Part shown: positions 10,221-19,506 of the stretch, one piece after another
Numbering within the stretch: the first letter of the stretch is position 1
Layout of the letters: each line of letters begins with the position of its first letter
Made by a program: the position numbers and the translations under genes
Assembly (NCBI GenBank): GCA_963835955.1
Contig: CAWIHZ010000023.1
Span: 258,759 to 322,758, forward strand
Reading direction: 5' to 3'
DNA: 64,000 nucleotides
Origin: Roseiarcus sp963835955
GTDB lineage: Bacteria; Pseudomonadota; Alphaproteobacteria; Rhizobiales; Beijerinckiaceae
Notes under the pieces: generated by a model
Told to the model about the DNA's origin: nothing
What the model saw: only the letters and a program-made list of their open reading frames with translations
Databases searched by the model: none

Positions 10221-10891
10221 TGCCCGGTCCGCCCCACCGCGCCAGCAGGATCCAGGCGGGCTTCGACCACTGACCAGATTCGGGCCGCGACCTTGTTTTC
10301 CGGTTCGAGCGCGTCAATAACCGCGCAGCGCCCGGGCTCCGCCCTCGCAATGTCGAGGAACGCCCGGCGCAACGTCTGATGAAAGGCGAGGCCTTCCGCC
10401 TCAAACCGGTCAGCCTTCCCGCCCTTGCCCCGCCGTCCGGCCGCGCGCTCCAGGCCGATCTCGGGAGGAATATCCAGCACCAGCGTCAGGTCGGGCCTAT
10501 TCGACCCGACCGTGACCTGCTCCAGGCGAGCAATGAAGCCCGGCGGCAGGTTTCCCGCCGCGCCCTGATAGGCGCGGGTGGAGTCGGCGAACCGGTCGCA
10601 GACGACCCACTCGCCGCGCGCGAGCGCGGGCAGAATCGTCTTGTCGAGATGGTCGATGCGGGCGGCGGCGAACAAGAGCGCCTCTCCGTCAGGCCCGAAC
10701 GGGGCGGCGAAGCCTGAGAGAATCGCCTTGCGCAGACCCTCGGCGCCCGGCGAGCCGCCGGGCTCGCGGGTGCGCGCAACCATCAGGCCGATCTCCTTCA
10801 GCTTGCGCTCCAATCGCTTCGCCTGCGCTGACTTGCCGGCGCCCTCGCCCCCCTCGAGGGTGATGAAGCGGCCCCGCGCCGGTTGCGTCAT
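10217..10891 (-). CDS. tmk: thymidylate kinase
   Basis: A 224-residue kinase converting dTMP to dTDP. The P-loop GGEGAGKSAQAKRL is at the N terminus, the DR-type motif is VVCDRFADSTRAYQG, and a lid segment is rich in Arg/Lys/Gly (RAAGRRGKGGKADRF). It overlaps both neighbours by four bases, so it lies inside a coupled dac-tmk-holB operon. Confidence 0.96.
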   Translation of the reverse strand: MTQPARGRFITLEGGEGAGKSAQAKRLERKLKEIGLMVARTREPGGSPGAEGLRKAILSGFAAPFGPDGEALLFAAARIDHLDKTILPALARGEWVVCDRFADSTRAYQGAAGNLPPGFIARLEQVTVGSNRPDLTLVLDIPPEIGLERAAGRRGKGGKADRFEAEGLAFHQTLRRAFLDIARAEPGRCAVIDALEPENKVAARIWSVVEARLDPAGAVGRTGQ

Positions 10892-12075
10892 TGTCGCGCC
10901 AGGGCCCGCCCCAGCGCCTGCCGCACCGCCTCGCCGGCGAGTTCGAGTCCCGCGTCGAAAGCCCGCCGGGCCAGTCCTCCACGCGCGACAGCTGCTCCGG
11001 TCTTGAGCGGCACGTCGATGACCAGCATGTCGCCGCGCCAGATCTTGAGCCGCGCGACCTCTTTGTCGCGCGCGACCGGCGCCGCGAGCGGCCCGGTATA
11101 AACGATTTTGGCCGTGAGCTTGTCGCTTTCGCCCCGCGGCGTGAACAGGACGATCGGCCGAACGGCCACGAGGGGCGCGACCCCGGTCTCTCCGCCGAGG
11201 ACGCTGGCCGTCCCGACCTTGTCGCCGGCCTGGTAAAGTATGCGCCGGTCGAAGGAGTGAAAACCATAGTCGAACAGCTTGCGCGCCTCCACCACCCGCT
11301 CGGTCGCCGACTTCACTCCGTTGAGCACCACGATGAGGCGCTGATTATCCTGAACCGCGGAGCCGACCAGCCCGAAGCCGCCGTCCTTGGGGTCGCCCGC
11401 CTTGAGCCCGTCAGCCCCGATATCCATGGTGATCAGCGGATTGCGGTTGAGTTGCCGGATGTTGTTCCAGGTGAACTCTTTCTCCCCAAAGTAATGATAA
11501 TATTCGGGATAGTCGCGGATGACGTGCGCGGCGAGGAGCGCCATGTCGCGCGCGGTCACGTCCTGGCTCGGATCAAAAGCGCCCCTGGGATCGGTGAAGT
11601 GGGAGTGCGTCATGCCGAGTTCGGCGGCGCGCTTGTTCATCATCCCGGCGAAATTCTCCTCTGTTCCCGCCATCCCCTCTGCGAGCGTCATCGCCGCGTC
11701 ATTGCCGGACTGGATGATGAGGCCGCGCAGCAGATTCTCGATGCTCACGCGGCTGTGGATCGCCAGAAACGTGGCGGGACCGTGCGAATGCGCCCCGCCT
11801 TCGCGCCACGCCTTTTCCGACACGTCGAAGATGTCGTCGAGCCGAAGCCGCCCCTTCTGGAGTTCACGGAAAACGATCTCGGCGGTCATGAGTTTGGCGA
11901 CGCCGCCCGGCGCCATCGGGGCGTCGGCGTTTTTCTCGAACAGCACCGTTCCGCTGTCGTAGTCCTGCACCAGCGCGACGGCCGCGCTGGTGCTGAAACT
12001 CCCGGCGCGCGCCGGCGCGGTCGATGTCATGACTCCGGCCGCGGCCAACAGGAGAACAACTCGGACGAAACGCAC
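10888..12075 (-). CDS. D-alanyl-D-alanine carboxypeptidase homologue lacking the catalytic Ser
   Basis: Clearly of the PBP5/6 (DacA/DacC, peptidase S11) family, with a signal peptide (MRFVRVVLLLAAAG), a DD-peptidase core, an SGN motif (IIQSGNDAAMTLAEG) and a C-terminal beta domain. The nucleophile motif S-x-x-K is G-V-A-K (PGGVAKLMTAE): the codon at 11904-11902 is GGC, Gly, where Ser is expected. The KTG motif is also changed, to KAG (DGLKAGD). The protein should therefore not form the acyl-enzyme and is probably a pseudo-enzyme or penicillin-insensitive structural protein. I chose the GTG at 12075 because it begins a clean signal peptide; an upstream GTG at 12117 is possible. It overlaps tmk by four bases. 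Confidence 0.88.
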   Translation of the reverse strand: MRFVRVVLLLAAAGVMTSTAPARAGSFSTSAAVALVQDYDSGTVLFEKNADAPMAPGGVAKLMTAEIVFRELQKGRLRLDDIFDVSEKAWREGGAHSHGPATFLAIHSRVSIENLLRGLIIQSGNDAAMTLAEGMAGTEENFAGMMNKRAAELGMTHSHFTDPRGAFDPSQDVTARDMALLAAHVIRDYPEYYHYFGEKEFTWNNIRQLNRNPLITMDIGADGLKAGDPKDGGFGLVGSAVQDNQRLIVVLNGVKSATERVVEARKLFDYGFHSFDRRILYQAGDKVGTASVLGGETGVAPLVAVRPIVLFTPRGESDKLTAKIVYTGPLAAPVARDKEVARLKIWRGDMLVIDVPLKTGAAVARGGLARRAFDAGLELAGEAVRQALGRALARQ

Positions 12076-12190
12076 GGCCCCCGTACCTTCGAAACGCCTG
12101 GGCGGACCCCCGCCCACGCGCCTTTCACCATGGATCGGGGTTTGTTGGCAACGCTCTCGGCGGCGGCCGATCCCCTTAGGATCGAAGCGC

Positions 12191-13291
12191 TCAATCGTCG
12201 TTGAGCGAAGCCTTCGCTGGCTTGACCCGATCGAAAGCCCCGCGCGGTCGCCATTTCAGCTGGCGAACGGGCGGAGCGGGCGCGAAATAAAGGGCCTTTT
12301 CCACGATCGCCTGGACGTTATGCCGCCGCGGCGGCGTCACCGTTGGCGCGGGCCGCGGCGGAGCGACGGCGGCCACGACAGTGGTGTTGCGGATCGCGCC
12401 GAGGTCGAAGGGACGCGGCGGCGGCAGCGGAACCGGGAAGCGCGGCTGCCGGATTGGGATCGACGCGGGCGGGACGTCTTCCCGAGAATACTCCGGCTCG
12501 GAGGCTGGCGCAGATTCGGCGAGCGCGACGCGGATCGGCCCGGGCGGCGCGACGCGGCTTGCGGCGCGGACGGGCGCGGCTTCGCGCGGAATTTCGGATT
12601 GCGGCGGCCGAGCATTGCTCGCCACCATCACAGGCGCGGAATAGCCATTGAGATTGGCGGGCGAACCGTCGGTCCGCAAACTCGCAAGCAGCATCGAATC
12701 GTCCGATCCTCCGAGCGGCGCGCGGCCGACATACTGGACTTTGATTCTTGCAGTGCCGGCGCCCTTGAATTTGAGCACGTCCGCTACGCGCGAGGAGACA
12801 TCCATCACCCGGCCGCCGGAATAGGGTCCGCGATCGTTGACTCGCACGATGATCGAATATCCGTTGCTCAGATTGGTGACCCGAGCGTAACTCGGCAGCG
12901 GCATTGTCGGGTGGGCGGCGGTGAGCGCGGCCATGTCGTAGATTTCGCCGTTGGCGGTGCGGCGGCCACGGAACGCGGCGCCGTACCACGACGCCATGCC
13001 GACCGCGGAATAGGACGTGTTCTCGGCCGGACGATAGGTGCGGCCCGCAATTCGATAAGGGCGCCCGACCAGATACTGACCGCCGCCGCGCGGCACCGGT
13101 TGGCCGTCAGCGACAACTTTGGGGCTTGCGCGGCCATATTCGGCCTGAGAGAAATATTCATGGCCGTGCGAATAGTGCGTTACGGTCTCATTGGCGCATC
13201 CGGCGAGCGCGACCGCGGTCAATGTCGCCCACGCCCCGAGCCATCCCCTTTTGGCCGCGAACGTGCACAATTCAAGACGCGATAAGCACAT
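12191..13291 (-). CDS. rlpA: RlpA-like septal ring lytic transglycosylase / lipoprotein
   Basis: A 366-residue predicted lipoprotein. A hydrophobic leader ends in the lipobox VALAGC. The double-psi beta-barrel RlpA domain (MASWYGAAFRGRRTANGE through VRVNDRGPYSGGRVMDVS) follows, including the catalytic-type Asp in NDRGPY. The last third is Pro/Arg-rich, low-complexity sequence, and I see no SPOR domain, so recruitment to denuded septal glycan is less certain than for E. coli RlpA. It would act on peptidoglycan from the outer-membrane face. It lies upstream of the dac gene on the same strand with a gap of about 115 bases and may be cotranscribed. Confidence 0.9.
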   Translation of the reverse strand: MCLSRLELCTFAAKRGWLGAWATLTAVALAGCANETVTHYSHGHEYFSQAEYGRASPKVVADGQPVPRGGGQYLVGRPYRIAGRTYRPAENTSYSAVGMASWYGAAFRGRRTANGEIYDMAALTAAHPTMPLPSYARVTNLSNGYSIIVRVNDRGPYSGGRVMDVSSRVADVLKFKGAGTARIKVQYVGRAPLGGSDDSMLLASLRTDGSPANLNGYSAPVMVASNARPPQSEIPREAAPVRAASRVAPPGPIRVALAESAPASEPEYSREDVPPASIPIRQPRFPVPLPPPRPFDLGAIRNTTVVAAVAPPRPAPTVTPPRRHNVQAIVEKALYFAPAPPVRQLKWRPRGAFDRVKPAKASLNDD

Positions 13292-13939
13292 TAACGCTGA
13301 CTCGCTTGCGCGTCAGAGCCCATATCGAGACTGAAGTCCCAACCGCAGCCCAGCCGGCCTGATCTTTTCGAACCATCAAGACGTATCGGCAATTTTGATC
13401 CTGCTTGGTTTCCATTTCGCTAACGAATTCCGGGCATTTGCGCCATGCCTACGCCTGCCTGCCGGCCGCTCCCGATGGAGCGCCCTGACAGGTTTCGGGA
13501 GACGAAGAGAAGACCCGCGAAACCCGGCGGCCCTCGACCGCCTGACGAAGAACTGACGGCCAATCACGGCGACAAAGTGGCCGGCCTGTGACGATCGGAG
13601 CGGAGCTGCGTCAGCGTGGCGGCGGGCTGGGCGCCATTCGATCATGCAAACGCCTGGCAATGCAGGCCGCACGGTTCGCGGCGCCGCCATCCCTGGCCTT
13701 TAAAAAATGGAGGCGGCGGGAACCTGTCGGCGCTCAGGCCGCCCAAGTTTCGCTGGCGGCGGATCGCCGGATTCGACGGTCGACGCCTGCTGGCGAACGC
13801 CGAGATCGCGGCTTCGCCGAGCCGCGTCGGTCAACGGGAAAACAACTCCTTGGAGCCGGACCTGAGGTCCGACGCGGCGTCCTTGCCTGCTCATTATTCA
13901 GAACCGACGCCTGCCCGAACCCGCGCGCCGGCTGAAGGC
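13292..13939. other. intergenic stretch, no convincing gene
   Basis: About 650 bases between rlpA and the pilin gene. Several short frames are open on both strands, but none shows a recognisable domain, a good ribosome-binding site or a signal peptide, and they overlap one another as GC-rich shadows do. It may hold the rlpA promoter (near 13300-13400) and decayed sequence. Confidence 0.4.
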
Positions 13940-14101
13940 TTACTTCAGCGCGCTGCCGACCTCGCCGAACACCGTACTGACTTTCGTTCCGGTGAATTCG
14001 ACCGCGGCAATGATGAAGACCGCGATTAGGCTTGCGATCAATGCGTATTCGATCGCCGTCACGCCAGCTTCATTGCGAAGAAAACTTTGAAATAAGCACA
14101 T
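13940..14101 (-). CDS. Flp/Fap-type pilin, orphan
   Basis: A 53-residue type IVb prepilin. A short basic leader (MCLFQSFLRNEAG) is followed by the Flp signature VTAIEYALIASLIAVFIIAAV, a glutamate plus a long hydrophobic helix, then a short polar tail. The ATG at 14101 follows GGGAGA with correct spacing; a longer in-frame extension upstream lacks such a site. Flp pilins are processed by a TadV/CpaA-type peptidase and assembled by the Tad machine into tight-adherence pili. No tad/cpa genes are present in the window, so this copy is an orphan whose assembly system must lie elsewhere. Confidence 0.85.
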   Translation of the reverse strand: MCLFQSFLRNEAGVTAIEYALIASLIAVFIIAAVEFTGTKVSTVFGEVGSALK

Positions 14102-14446
14102 ACGTCTCTCCCATTTTTCGCATATGTCTTCCGTACAGACCGCAGGACTTTCTCCGCGCGGACTTTCGAAACCTACGGAAGGCCCCTGACACGACGGAAA
14201 ATGAGGACAGGCGATTATCAATCCCTAAATTAATCCTCCCTGATTTCGTCGAAGTGAGTCAAATAATCGTGTTTGATTTGACTATGCTTAATTCCGCTCG
14301 CCCCGGTCAGGCCCAGCGGAAGAATCGGAGGCGGCAAGGGTCGCCCGAGGCCAATGCGCCAAGCCAGCGAAGCCGGCGCGAGCGGCTTCGCCCGGTTCGC
14401 TCCAACATCCTAAACGCAAGGCCGACGTTTTGGCGCGCGCGGCGGT
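14102..14446. other. upstream region of the pilin gene
   Basis: About 345 bases, more AT-rich than the surroundings at 14205-14300 (for example CTAAATTAATCC and TAATCGTGTTTGATTTG). It should contain the leftward pilin promoter. A TTGACT hexamer is visible on the minus strand near 14262, but I cannot place a matching -10 box with confidence. No gene seen. Confidence 0.35.
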
Positions 14447-16333
14447 TTAGCTCGAGCCCCGGGGCGCTCTTCGCTTGGCCTCCGATGCCGTGCCGTGGCG
14501 CTTGCGCGGCCTCGCGGCTGCGCCCGCAGACGCGGCGGATGCTCGCGACGAACGCTGGTGAACCGGTCCGCCCACGCTCGCCAGATTGTGGGCGGAATTG
14601 ATCAGAGCGAGGTGTGAGAACGCCTGGGGGAAGTTGCCGAGTTGACGCCGGCCATAGGGGTCATATTCCTCCGCCAGCAATCCAACTTCATTGCGCAACG
14701 CCAACAGTCGCTCGAACAATTCGCGCGCCTCCTTATGCCGGCCAGCCAGGACGTAATTGTCCACAAGCCAAAAACTGCAGGCCAGAAAAGCGCCCTCTCC
14801 TGACGGCAAACCGTCTACGCCTTCTCCGGTATCGTACCGCAACACCAGGCCTTTGCGCACGAGCTTGCGCTCAATCGCCGCAACGGTGCCGCGGACGCGC
14901 GGATCCTCGGCCGGCAAAAATCCGACCATCGGAATCAAAAGCAAACTCGCGTCCAATCTCGGCTCGTCAAAGGATTGCACGAACGACTGCTGCTGCGGAT
15001 CGAAGCCGTGTTCGCAAACCTCCTGATGTATCGCCGATCGGACGCCGCGCCAACGATCGAGCGGGCCCTCGAGCCCAAACTCCTCGATTGAACGCACTGC
15101 GCGGTCGAAGGCGACCCAAGCCATCACCTTCGAATGGGTGAAGTGCTTGCGTCCCCCGCGCACTTCCCAGATCCCCTCGTCAGGCTCGCGCCAGATCTTC
15201 TCGAGATGGGAAACAAGCGCAAGCTCGAGCGCCCAGGTCGCGGAGTCGGCCGCGAGACCGGCGCGGCGGGCGAGGTAGAAAGCGTCGAGCACTTCGCCAA
15301 AGATATCGAGCTGGAGTTGTCCGACCGCCGCATTGCCGACCCGAACCGGCGCGGCGCCTTCGTAACCGGGCAGCCATGGAATTTCATATTCGTCGAGCCG
15401 TCGCTCCCCGGCGACTCCGTACATGATCTGCAAGTCGGCCGGATTGCCGGCCACCGCGCGCAGCAGCCATTCATGCCATGCCTTCGCCTCGTCGAGAAAG
15501 CCCGCGCCGATTAGCGCATAGAGCGTGAACGTCGCGTCCCGAAGCCAACAATACCGATAGTCCCAATTGCGCGTTCCACCCAGCTTTTCCGGCAAGGAGG
15601 TGGTTCCCGCGGCGACGATGCCCCCCGTCTCCCAATGCGTGAGCCCCTTCAGCGTCAGCAGCGAACGGAGAACCGCATCGCGCCCCTCTTGAGGAGGCGT
15701 GAACGGCGCAACCCAACCGGACCAGAAGGACTCGACCCGCTCGAGCGCGCTTGCCGCCGATAGCGGCGCGGGCGGCGGGCGGTAGGACGGCGACCAGTTG
15801 AGAACGAAGGTCGCTTCCTGTCCGGCCCCGACCGCGAATTCGCCAATGGTGCGAAAATCCTCGCCGCGCGTCGGCGCGGTCGTATCGAGCAACAGCCGAT
15901 CGGGCCCCGCTATGAATTGAAGCCGCCCATCCTCCCGGCGCGAAACCCACGGCATGACCGCGCCGTAACCGAAGCGGACGATGAGTTCCATGCGCATGGA
16001 CACTTCGCCTTGAAGCCCTCTGACGAGGCGCACGACGTCGGATGACCCTTCCCCTTGACACATGAAATCGAGCAGCCGCACCGCGCCCTGCTCGGTCCTG
16101 AACACGGTTTCGAGAATCAGGGTATCGCCGCAATAGCGCCGCGAGACGCGACCCTCGCCCGACGCCGGGGCGATCAGCCACCTCCCATGTTTCGGCTCGC
16201 CTAGCAGCGCGCAGAAGCAGGCGGCGCTGTCGAAGCGCGGAAGGCCGAGCCAATCGATGGAGCCGTCGCGGCCCACTAAGGCGAGGGTTTCGCAGTTTCC
16301 GATGACCGCATAGTCTTCGATACGATTGGGCAT
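14447..16333 (-). CDS. glycoside hydrolase family 15 (trehalase/glucoamylase-like)
   Basis: A 628-residue GH15 protein. The N-terminal beta domain starts MPNRIEDYAVIGNCETLALVGRDG, diagnostic of the bacterial GH15 group often annotated as glucoamylase or trehalase. The (alpha/alpha)6 barrel follows, with the RNWDYRYCWLRDATFTL motif, WLPGYEGA and a C-terminal catalytic-Glu region GLLAEEYDPYGRRQLGNFPQAFSH. There is no signal peptide, so it is probably cytosolic and hydrolyses trehalose or alpha-glucosides. The last 40 residues are a basic, low-complexity tail. It faces away from a debranching-type enzyme gene and is close to a GT4 gene, suggesting storage-carbohydrate turnover under stress. A poor EcfG-like match (GGAAC-N16-CGCT) lies upstream. 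Confidence 0.9.
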   Translation of the reverse strand: MPNRIEDYAVIGNCETLALVGRDGSIDWLGLPRFDSAACFCALLGEPKHGRWLIAPASGEGRVSRRYCGDTLILETVFRTEQGAVRLLDFMCQGEGSSDVVRLVRGLQGEVSMRMELIVRFGYGAVMPWVSRREDGRLQFIAGPDRLLLDTTAPTRGEDFRTIGEFAVGAGQEATFVLNWSPSYRPPPAPLSAASALERVESFWSGWVAPFTPPQEGRDAVLRSLLTLKGLTHWETGGIVAAGTTSLPEKLGGTRNWDYRYCWLRDATFTLYALIGAGFLDEAKAWHEWLLRAVAGNPADLQIMYGVAGERRLDEYEIPWLPGYEGAAPVRVGNAAVGQLQLDIFGEVLDAFYLARRAGLAADSATWALELALVSHLEKIWREPDEGIWEVRGGRKHFTHSKVMAWVAFDRAVRSIEEFGLEGPLDRWRGVRSAIHQEVCEHGFDPQQQSFVQSFDEPRLDASLLLIPMVGFLPAEDPRVRGTVAAIERKLVRKGLVLRYDTGEGVDGLPSGEGAFLACSFWLVDNYVLAGRHKEARELFERLLALRNEVGLLAEEYDPYGRRQLGNFPQAFSHLALINSAHNLASVGGPVHQRSSRASAASAGAAARPRKRHGTASEAKRRAPRGSS

Positions 16334-16592
16334 TAGGGGCGCTCGGAAGGAGGGCTACACAAGATCAGCGCGACTTCGCCGGAAGAGTTCCGAATATACG
16401 GCGCGGTTCGTTGAAACCAAGCTTTCCCTTGGCCGGATCTGTCAGCCGCATGAATTACACCGATATTCCGCGCGCGGCGAAAAAACGCCGGAACGGGTCA
16501 ACCGAGCCGGGCTCGTCCGCGAAGGCGGCGGTTCCGAGTTCCTTGCCGCCGGCTGCCAGCGTTCTTGACCCTGCGGGTGCGGCTTCACACGC

Positions 16593-16761
16593 TTAGGCGG
16601 CCTTGCGGTTGACGTTCGAAGCGGCAAGCCGGGTAAGAAGCTTGTCCGTCTTGATCTCTTCCTCAAGCGTCTGGTCCAGGAGCTTCGCCACCTAGTTCAA
16701 GCCGAGTTGGCGCGCCCAGAGTCTCGGTCAACAGTTCCTCGAGGTTTTTTGGTTTGATATG
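16593..16761 (-). pseudogene. remnant of a DUF892 (YciE/YciF-type ferritin-like) gene
   Basis: On the minus strand, both ends of a DUF892 protein are readable but the middle is gone. The amino end gives KPKNLEELLTETL and the carboxyl end gives AKLLDQTLEEEIKTDKLLTRL before a TAA at 16595-16593. These are typical first and last helices of this ferritin-like stress family, normally about 160-170 residues. They now lie within about 170 bases, in different frames, with a TAG just before the C-terminal part. It is an internally deleted fossil of a stress gene. Confidence 0.65.
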
Positions 16762-16793
16762 GCAGGCGCCGTGGGTTGGACGGCACACTGAGG

Positions 16794-16819
16794 AACTGTC
16801 CGAATCCCGTTCGGGTTCC
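16794..16819 (-). promoter_or_regulatory. EcfG-like promoter of the DUF892 remnant
   Basis: On the minus strand GGAAC (16819-16815) is followed after 17 bases by AGTT (16797-16794), about 33 bases upstream of the first readable DUF892 codon. This fits the loose alphaproteobacterial general-stress sigma pattern GGAAC-N18/19-TT. It is a motif match by eye only. Confidence 0.4.
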
Positions 16820-17021
16820 CAACGGAACCGGGGGGTCAGCAAACAATTGAGCCCGAAAGCGAAAAAAGGGTTCCGCCGGCCTGTCCCGCCGCCGCGTTTT
16901 TGATACGGTTTCGCCCGATATGCGCCGCGAATCGACCGCTAAAGTCGGGGCGTTAAGTCGCGGGAGCTTTGCCTACGGCGCCGAATTACAAGTCCGTGGG
17001 TTGTTATAATTTGAGTGGACC

Positions 17022-19247
17022 ATGGATATTCTGCACAAGACAGAGAGCAATGCCGTCGTCGAGCGAGATTTCGCCGACGCGGCCGAGACTTGGCCGCACG
17101 AGCCTTTCGCGATCTCCGCCCCGGCCTCGCAACAGGACATGCGCGCCCTTGTCCTCAAGCACGGCAATTCTTTTGGGGTGTTCGATAACAACGGCGACGC
17201 GCTGTCCGGCCCGGGCCGGGTCGAGGGGATCTATCATCGCGACACCCGCCACTTGTCGCATTTCTCCGTCACGCTCGATGGCGCGCGTCCGTTACAACTC
17301 AGTTCGAGCTTGCGGGACGACAACGCGACGCTCACCTGCGATCTCGCCAATCCAGACCTGTTCGCCGCCTCCGGACAGCTCAATATCGAGCATGACCTCA
17401 TCCACTTGCGGCGAACGCGATTTCTGTGGAACGCCGGTTGCTTCGAGCGTCTGAGCGTTCGCAATTTCGATGACAGGCCGCGTCGCATCGAGCTTGCGAT
17501 CGCCTTTGCCGCCGATTTCGCCGACTTGTTCGAGGTTCGCGGAACGCGAAGAGAGCGGCGAGGAGAAATGCATCCGCCCGACGTTGGCGCGTCTCGGGCG
17601 ACCCTGAGTTACACCGGCCTTGACAACCGACGCCGATCCACCACGCTCCGGTTCGATCCCGCTCCCGATGGCCTCGAGGACAGTCAGGCCATATTCGTCC
17701 TTAATCTCGCCCCCCGCGAGAGTCGCTCGCTGTTCCTGCAAATCGACTGTCACGCCGAAGAAAGCACCCTGCAGCCGCTGCGGGCGTTCTTTATCGCGTT
17801 GCGCGATGCGCGCCGCGCTCTCCGCGTCTCCTCTTCCCGCGCAACGTCGATTGAGACGTCAAATCAGATTTTCAACGAATCCGTGCGTCGAAGCGTCGCC
17901 GATCTCTATATGCTGATGACGGTTCTGCCGGAAGGACCCTACCCCTATGCGGGCATTCCCTGGTTCAGCACCGTGTTCGGGCGCGACGGGATCATCACGG
18001 CGCTGGAGACGCTGTGGCTGGATCCGGCCATCGCGCGCGGCGTCCTCGGGCATCTAGCGGCAACTCAGGCGACCTCCGTCGATCCCGACGCCGACGCGGA
18101 GCCGGGCAAGATTTTGCACGAATCGCGGCACGGGGAGATGGCGGACCTCGGCGAGGTCCCTTTTCGCCGGTATTACGGGAGCGTCGATTCGACTCCGCTG
18201 TTTGTGATGCTTGCCGGCGCCTATCTCGAACGCACAGACGATCTTGCGACGATGCGCCGGCTTTGGCCGCAAATCGACGCGGCGCTCGACTGGATCGATC
18301 GTTACGGCGATCGCGACGGAGACGGCTTTGTCGAATACGGACGTCGGGCCGGCCATGGGCTGGTCAATCAGGGCTGGAAGGACAGTCGCGACGCGATATT
18401 CCATGCCGATGGAACCCTGGCGCAAGGCCCGATCGCCCTAGCGGAGGTCCAGGCTTATGTGTACGCCGCATGGCGGGCGGCGGAACAAATCACGCGGCGG
18501 TTGGGCGATTTCGTTCGAGCGGCGACGTTCGAACAAAAGGCGGAAGCGATGCGGCGCCGGTTCGACGAGATCTTTTTCGATGAGGCGCTCGGCACTTACG
18601 TTCTGGCGCTCGACGGCGACAAGAAGCCCTGCCGCGTCCGCGCTTCCAACGCCGGGCATGCCCTTTTTGCCGGCGTCGCTTATCCTGAGCGCGCGCCGGC
18701 GATCGTGCGCACGCTGATGGCGAGTTCGGGTTTCTGCGGGTGGGGAATACGCACAGTCGCGTCGACCGAGGCGCGCTATAATCCGATGAGCTACCACAAT
18801 GGCTCTGTCTGGCCGCATGACAATGCGCTGATCGCCGCGGGCTTCGCGCGGTATGGCTTTCGGCGCGAGGCCGCCCGCATCTTTGAAGGTCTGTTTCACG
18901 CCTCGACCTATGTCGCCCTGAGGCGCCTGCCCGAGTTGCTTTGCGGCTTCCCGCGTCAACAGACGCGCGGCCCGACCTTCTACCCGGTCGCCTGCATCCC
19001 TCAGGCCTGGGCGGCGGCGGCTCCGCTCTATCTCATTCAGTCCTGCGCCGGCTTGGGGTTCGACGCCGGCGAGAAACAGCTTACGTTTCGACAGCCGGTT
19101 CTGCCGCGGTTTCTTGATGAAATCGTGCTTCGCGGCCTCCAGGTTGGAGGAGCGCGGGCGGATGTCGCCTTGCGACGCTCCAATCGGCACGTCGTGGTCG
19201 ACGTCCTCGATCGGAAGGGATCCGTCGCGGTGCTTACGATCAACTGA
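17022..19247 (+). CDS. glycogen debranching enzyme / amylo-alpha-1,6-glucosidase family
   Basis: A 741-residue, probably cytosolic protein. The N-terminal GDE_N_bis-type beta-sandwich (NSFGVFDNNGDALSG, GIYHRDTRHLSHF) precedes a GH-like (alpha/alpha)6 barrel with GIPWFSTVFGRDGIITAL, GWKDSRDAIFHADG and NPMSYHNGSVWPHDNALIA, all typical of the bacterial amylo-alpha-1,6-glucosidase family. It probably removes alpha-1,6 branches or acts on related alpha-glucans. A TATAAT at 17005-17010 sits only 12 bases before the ATG, with no good -35 box, so a very short leader is possible. Neighbouring GH15 and GT4 genes support a role in alpha-glucan or trehalose metabolism. Confidence 0.9.
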   Translation: MDILHKTESNAVVERDFADAAETWPHEPFAISAPASQQDMRALVLKHGNSFGVFDNNGDALSGPGRVEGIYHRDTRHLSHFSVTLDGARPLQLSSSLRDDNATLTCDLANPDLFAASGQLNIEHDLIHLRRTRFLWNAGCFERLSVRNFDDRPRRIELAIAFAADFADLFEVRGTRRERRGEMHPPDVGASRATLSYTGLDNRRRSTTLRFDPAPDGLEDSQAIFVLNLAPRESRSLFLQIDCHAEESTLQPLRAFFIALRDARRALRVSSSRATSIETSNQIFNESVRRSVADLYMLMTVLPEGPYPYAGIPWFSTVFGRDGIITALETLWLDPAIARGVLGHLAATQATSVDPDADAEPGKILHESRHGEMADLGEVPFRRYYGSVDSTPLFVMLAGAYLERTDDLATMRRLWPQIDAALDWIDRYGDRDGDGFVEYGRRAGHGLVNQGWKDSRDAIFHADGTLAQGPIALAEVQAYVYAAWRAAEQITRRLGDFVRAATFEQKAEAMRRRFDEIFFDEALGTYVLALDGDKKPCRVRASNAGHALFAGVAYPERAPAIVRTLMASSGFCGWGIRTVASTEARYNPMSYHNGSVWPHDNALIAAGFARYGFRREAARIFEGLFHASTYVALRRLPELLCGFPRQQTRGPTFYPVACIPQAWAAAAPLYLIQSCAGLGFDAGEKQLTFRQPVLPRFLDEIVLRGLQVGGARADVALRRSNRHVVVDVLDRKGSVAVLTIN

Positions 19248-19506
19248 GTGTTGGCGTGGGACAGGCCCTGGCCAAGGCGAAGTGGATGGGCCGGCGGCGC
19301 CGTGTTGTCCGACCGCACCAGACCCGAGCCTTGCCCGTCGCCCGCGAGCCTGCCCGCACTGTCGCGCCCCCTTTGTAAGAGTCCCGCCCGACGACGATCA
19401 ACTTGTCCGTCTTGCTTGTCGAACGAGAAAACATGAATTCGCCCGCCTGGAAAGAAAATTTCGGTCTTTTCAGAAAGCCGCAGCCAGGCGAAGAGGGTCG
19501 CACCGA

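Noticed and set aside
19248..19506. Short leftward frame (about 60-87 codons) between the debranching-type and GT4 genes
   Set aside because: No family motif or ribosome-binding site stands out; composition is compatible with chance in GC-rich DNA.
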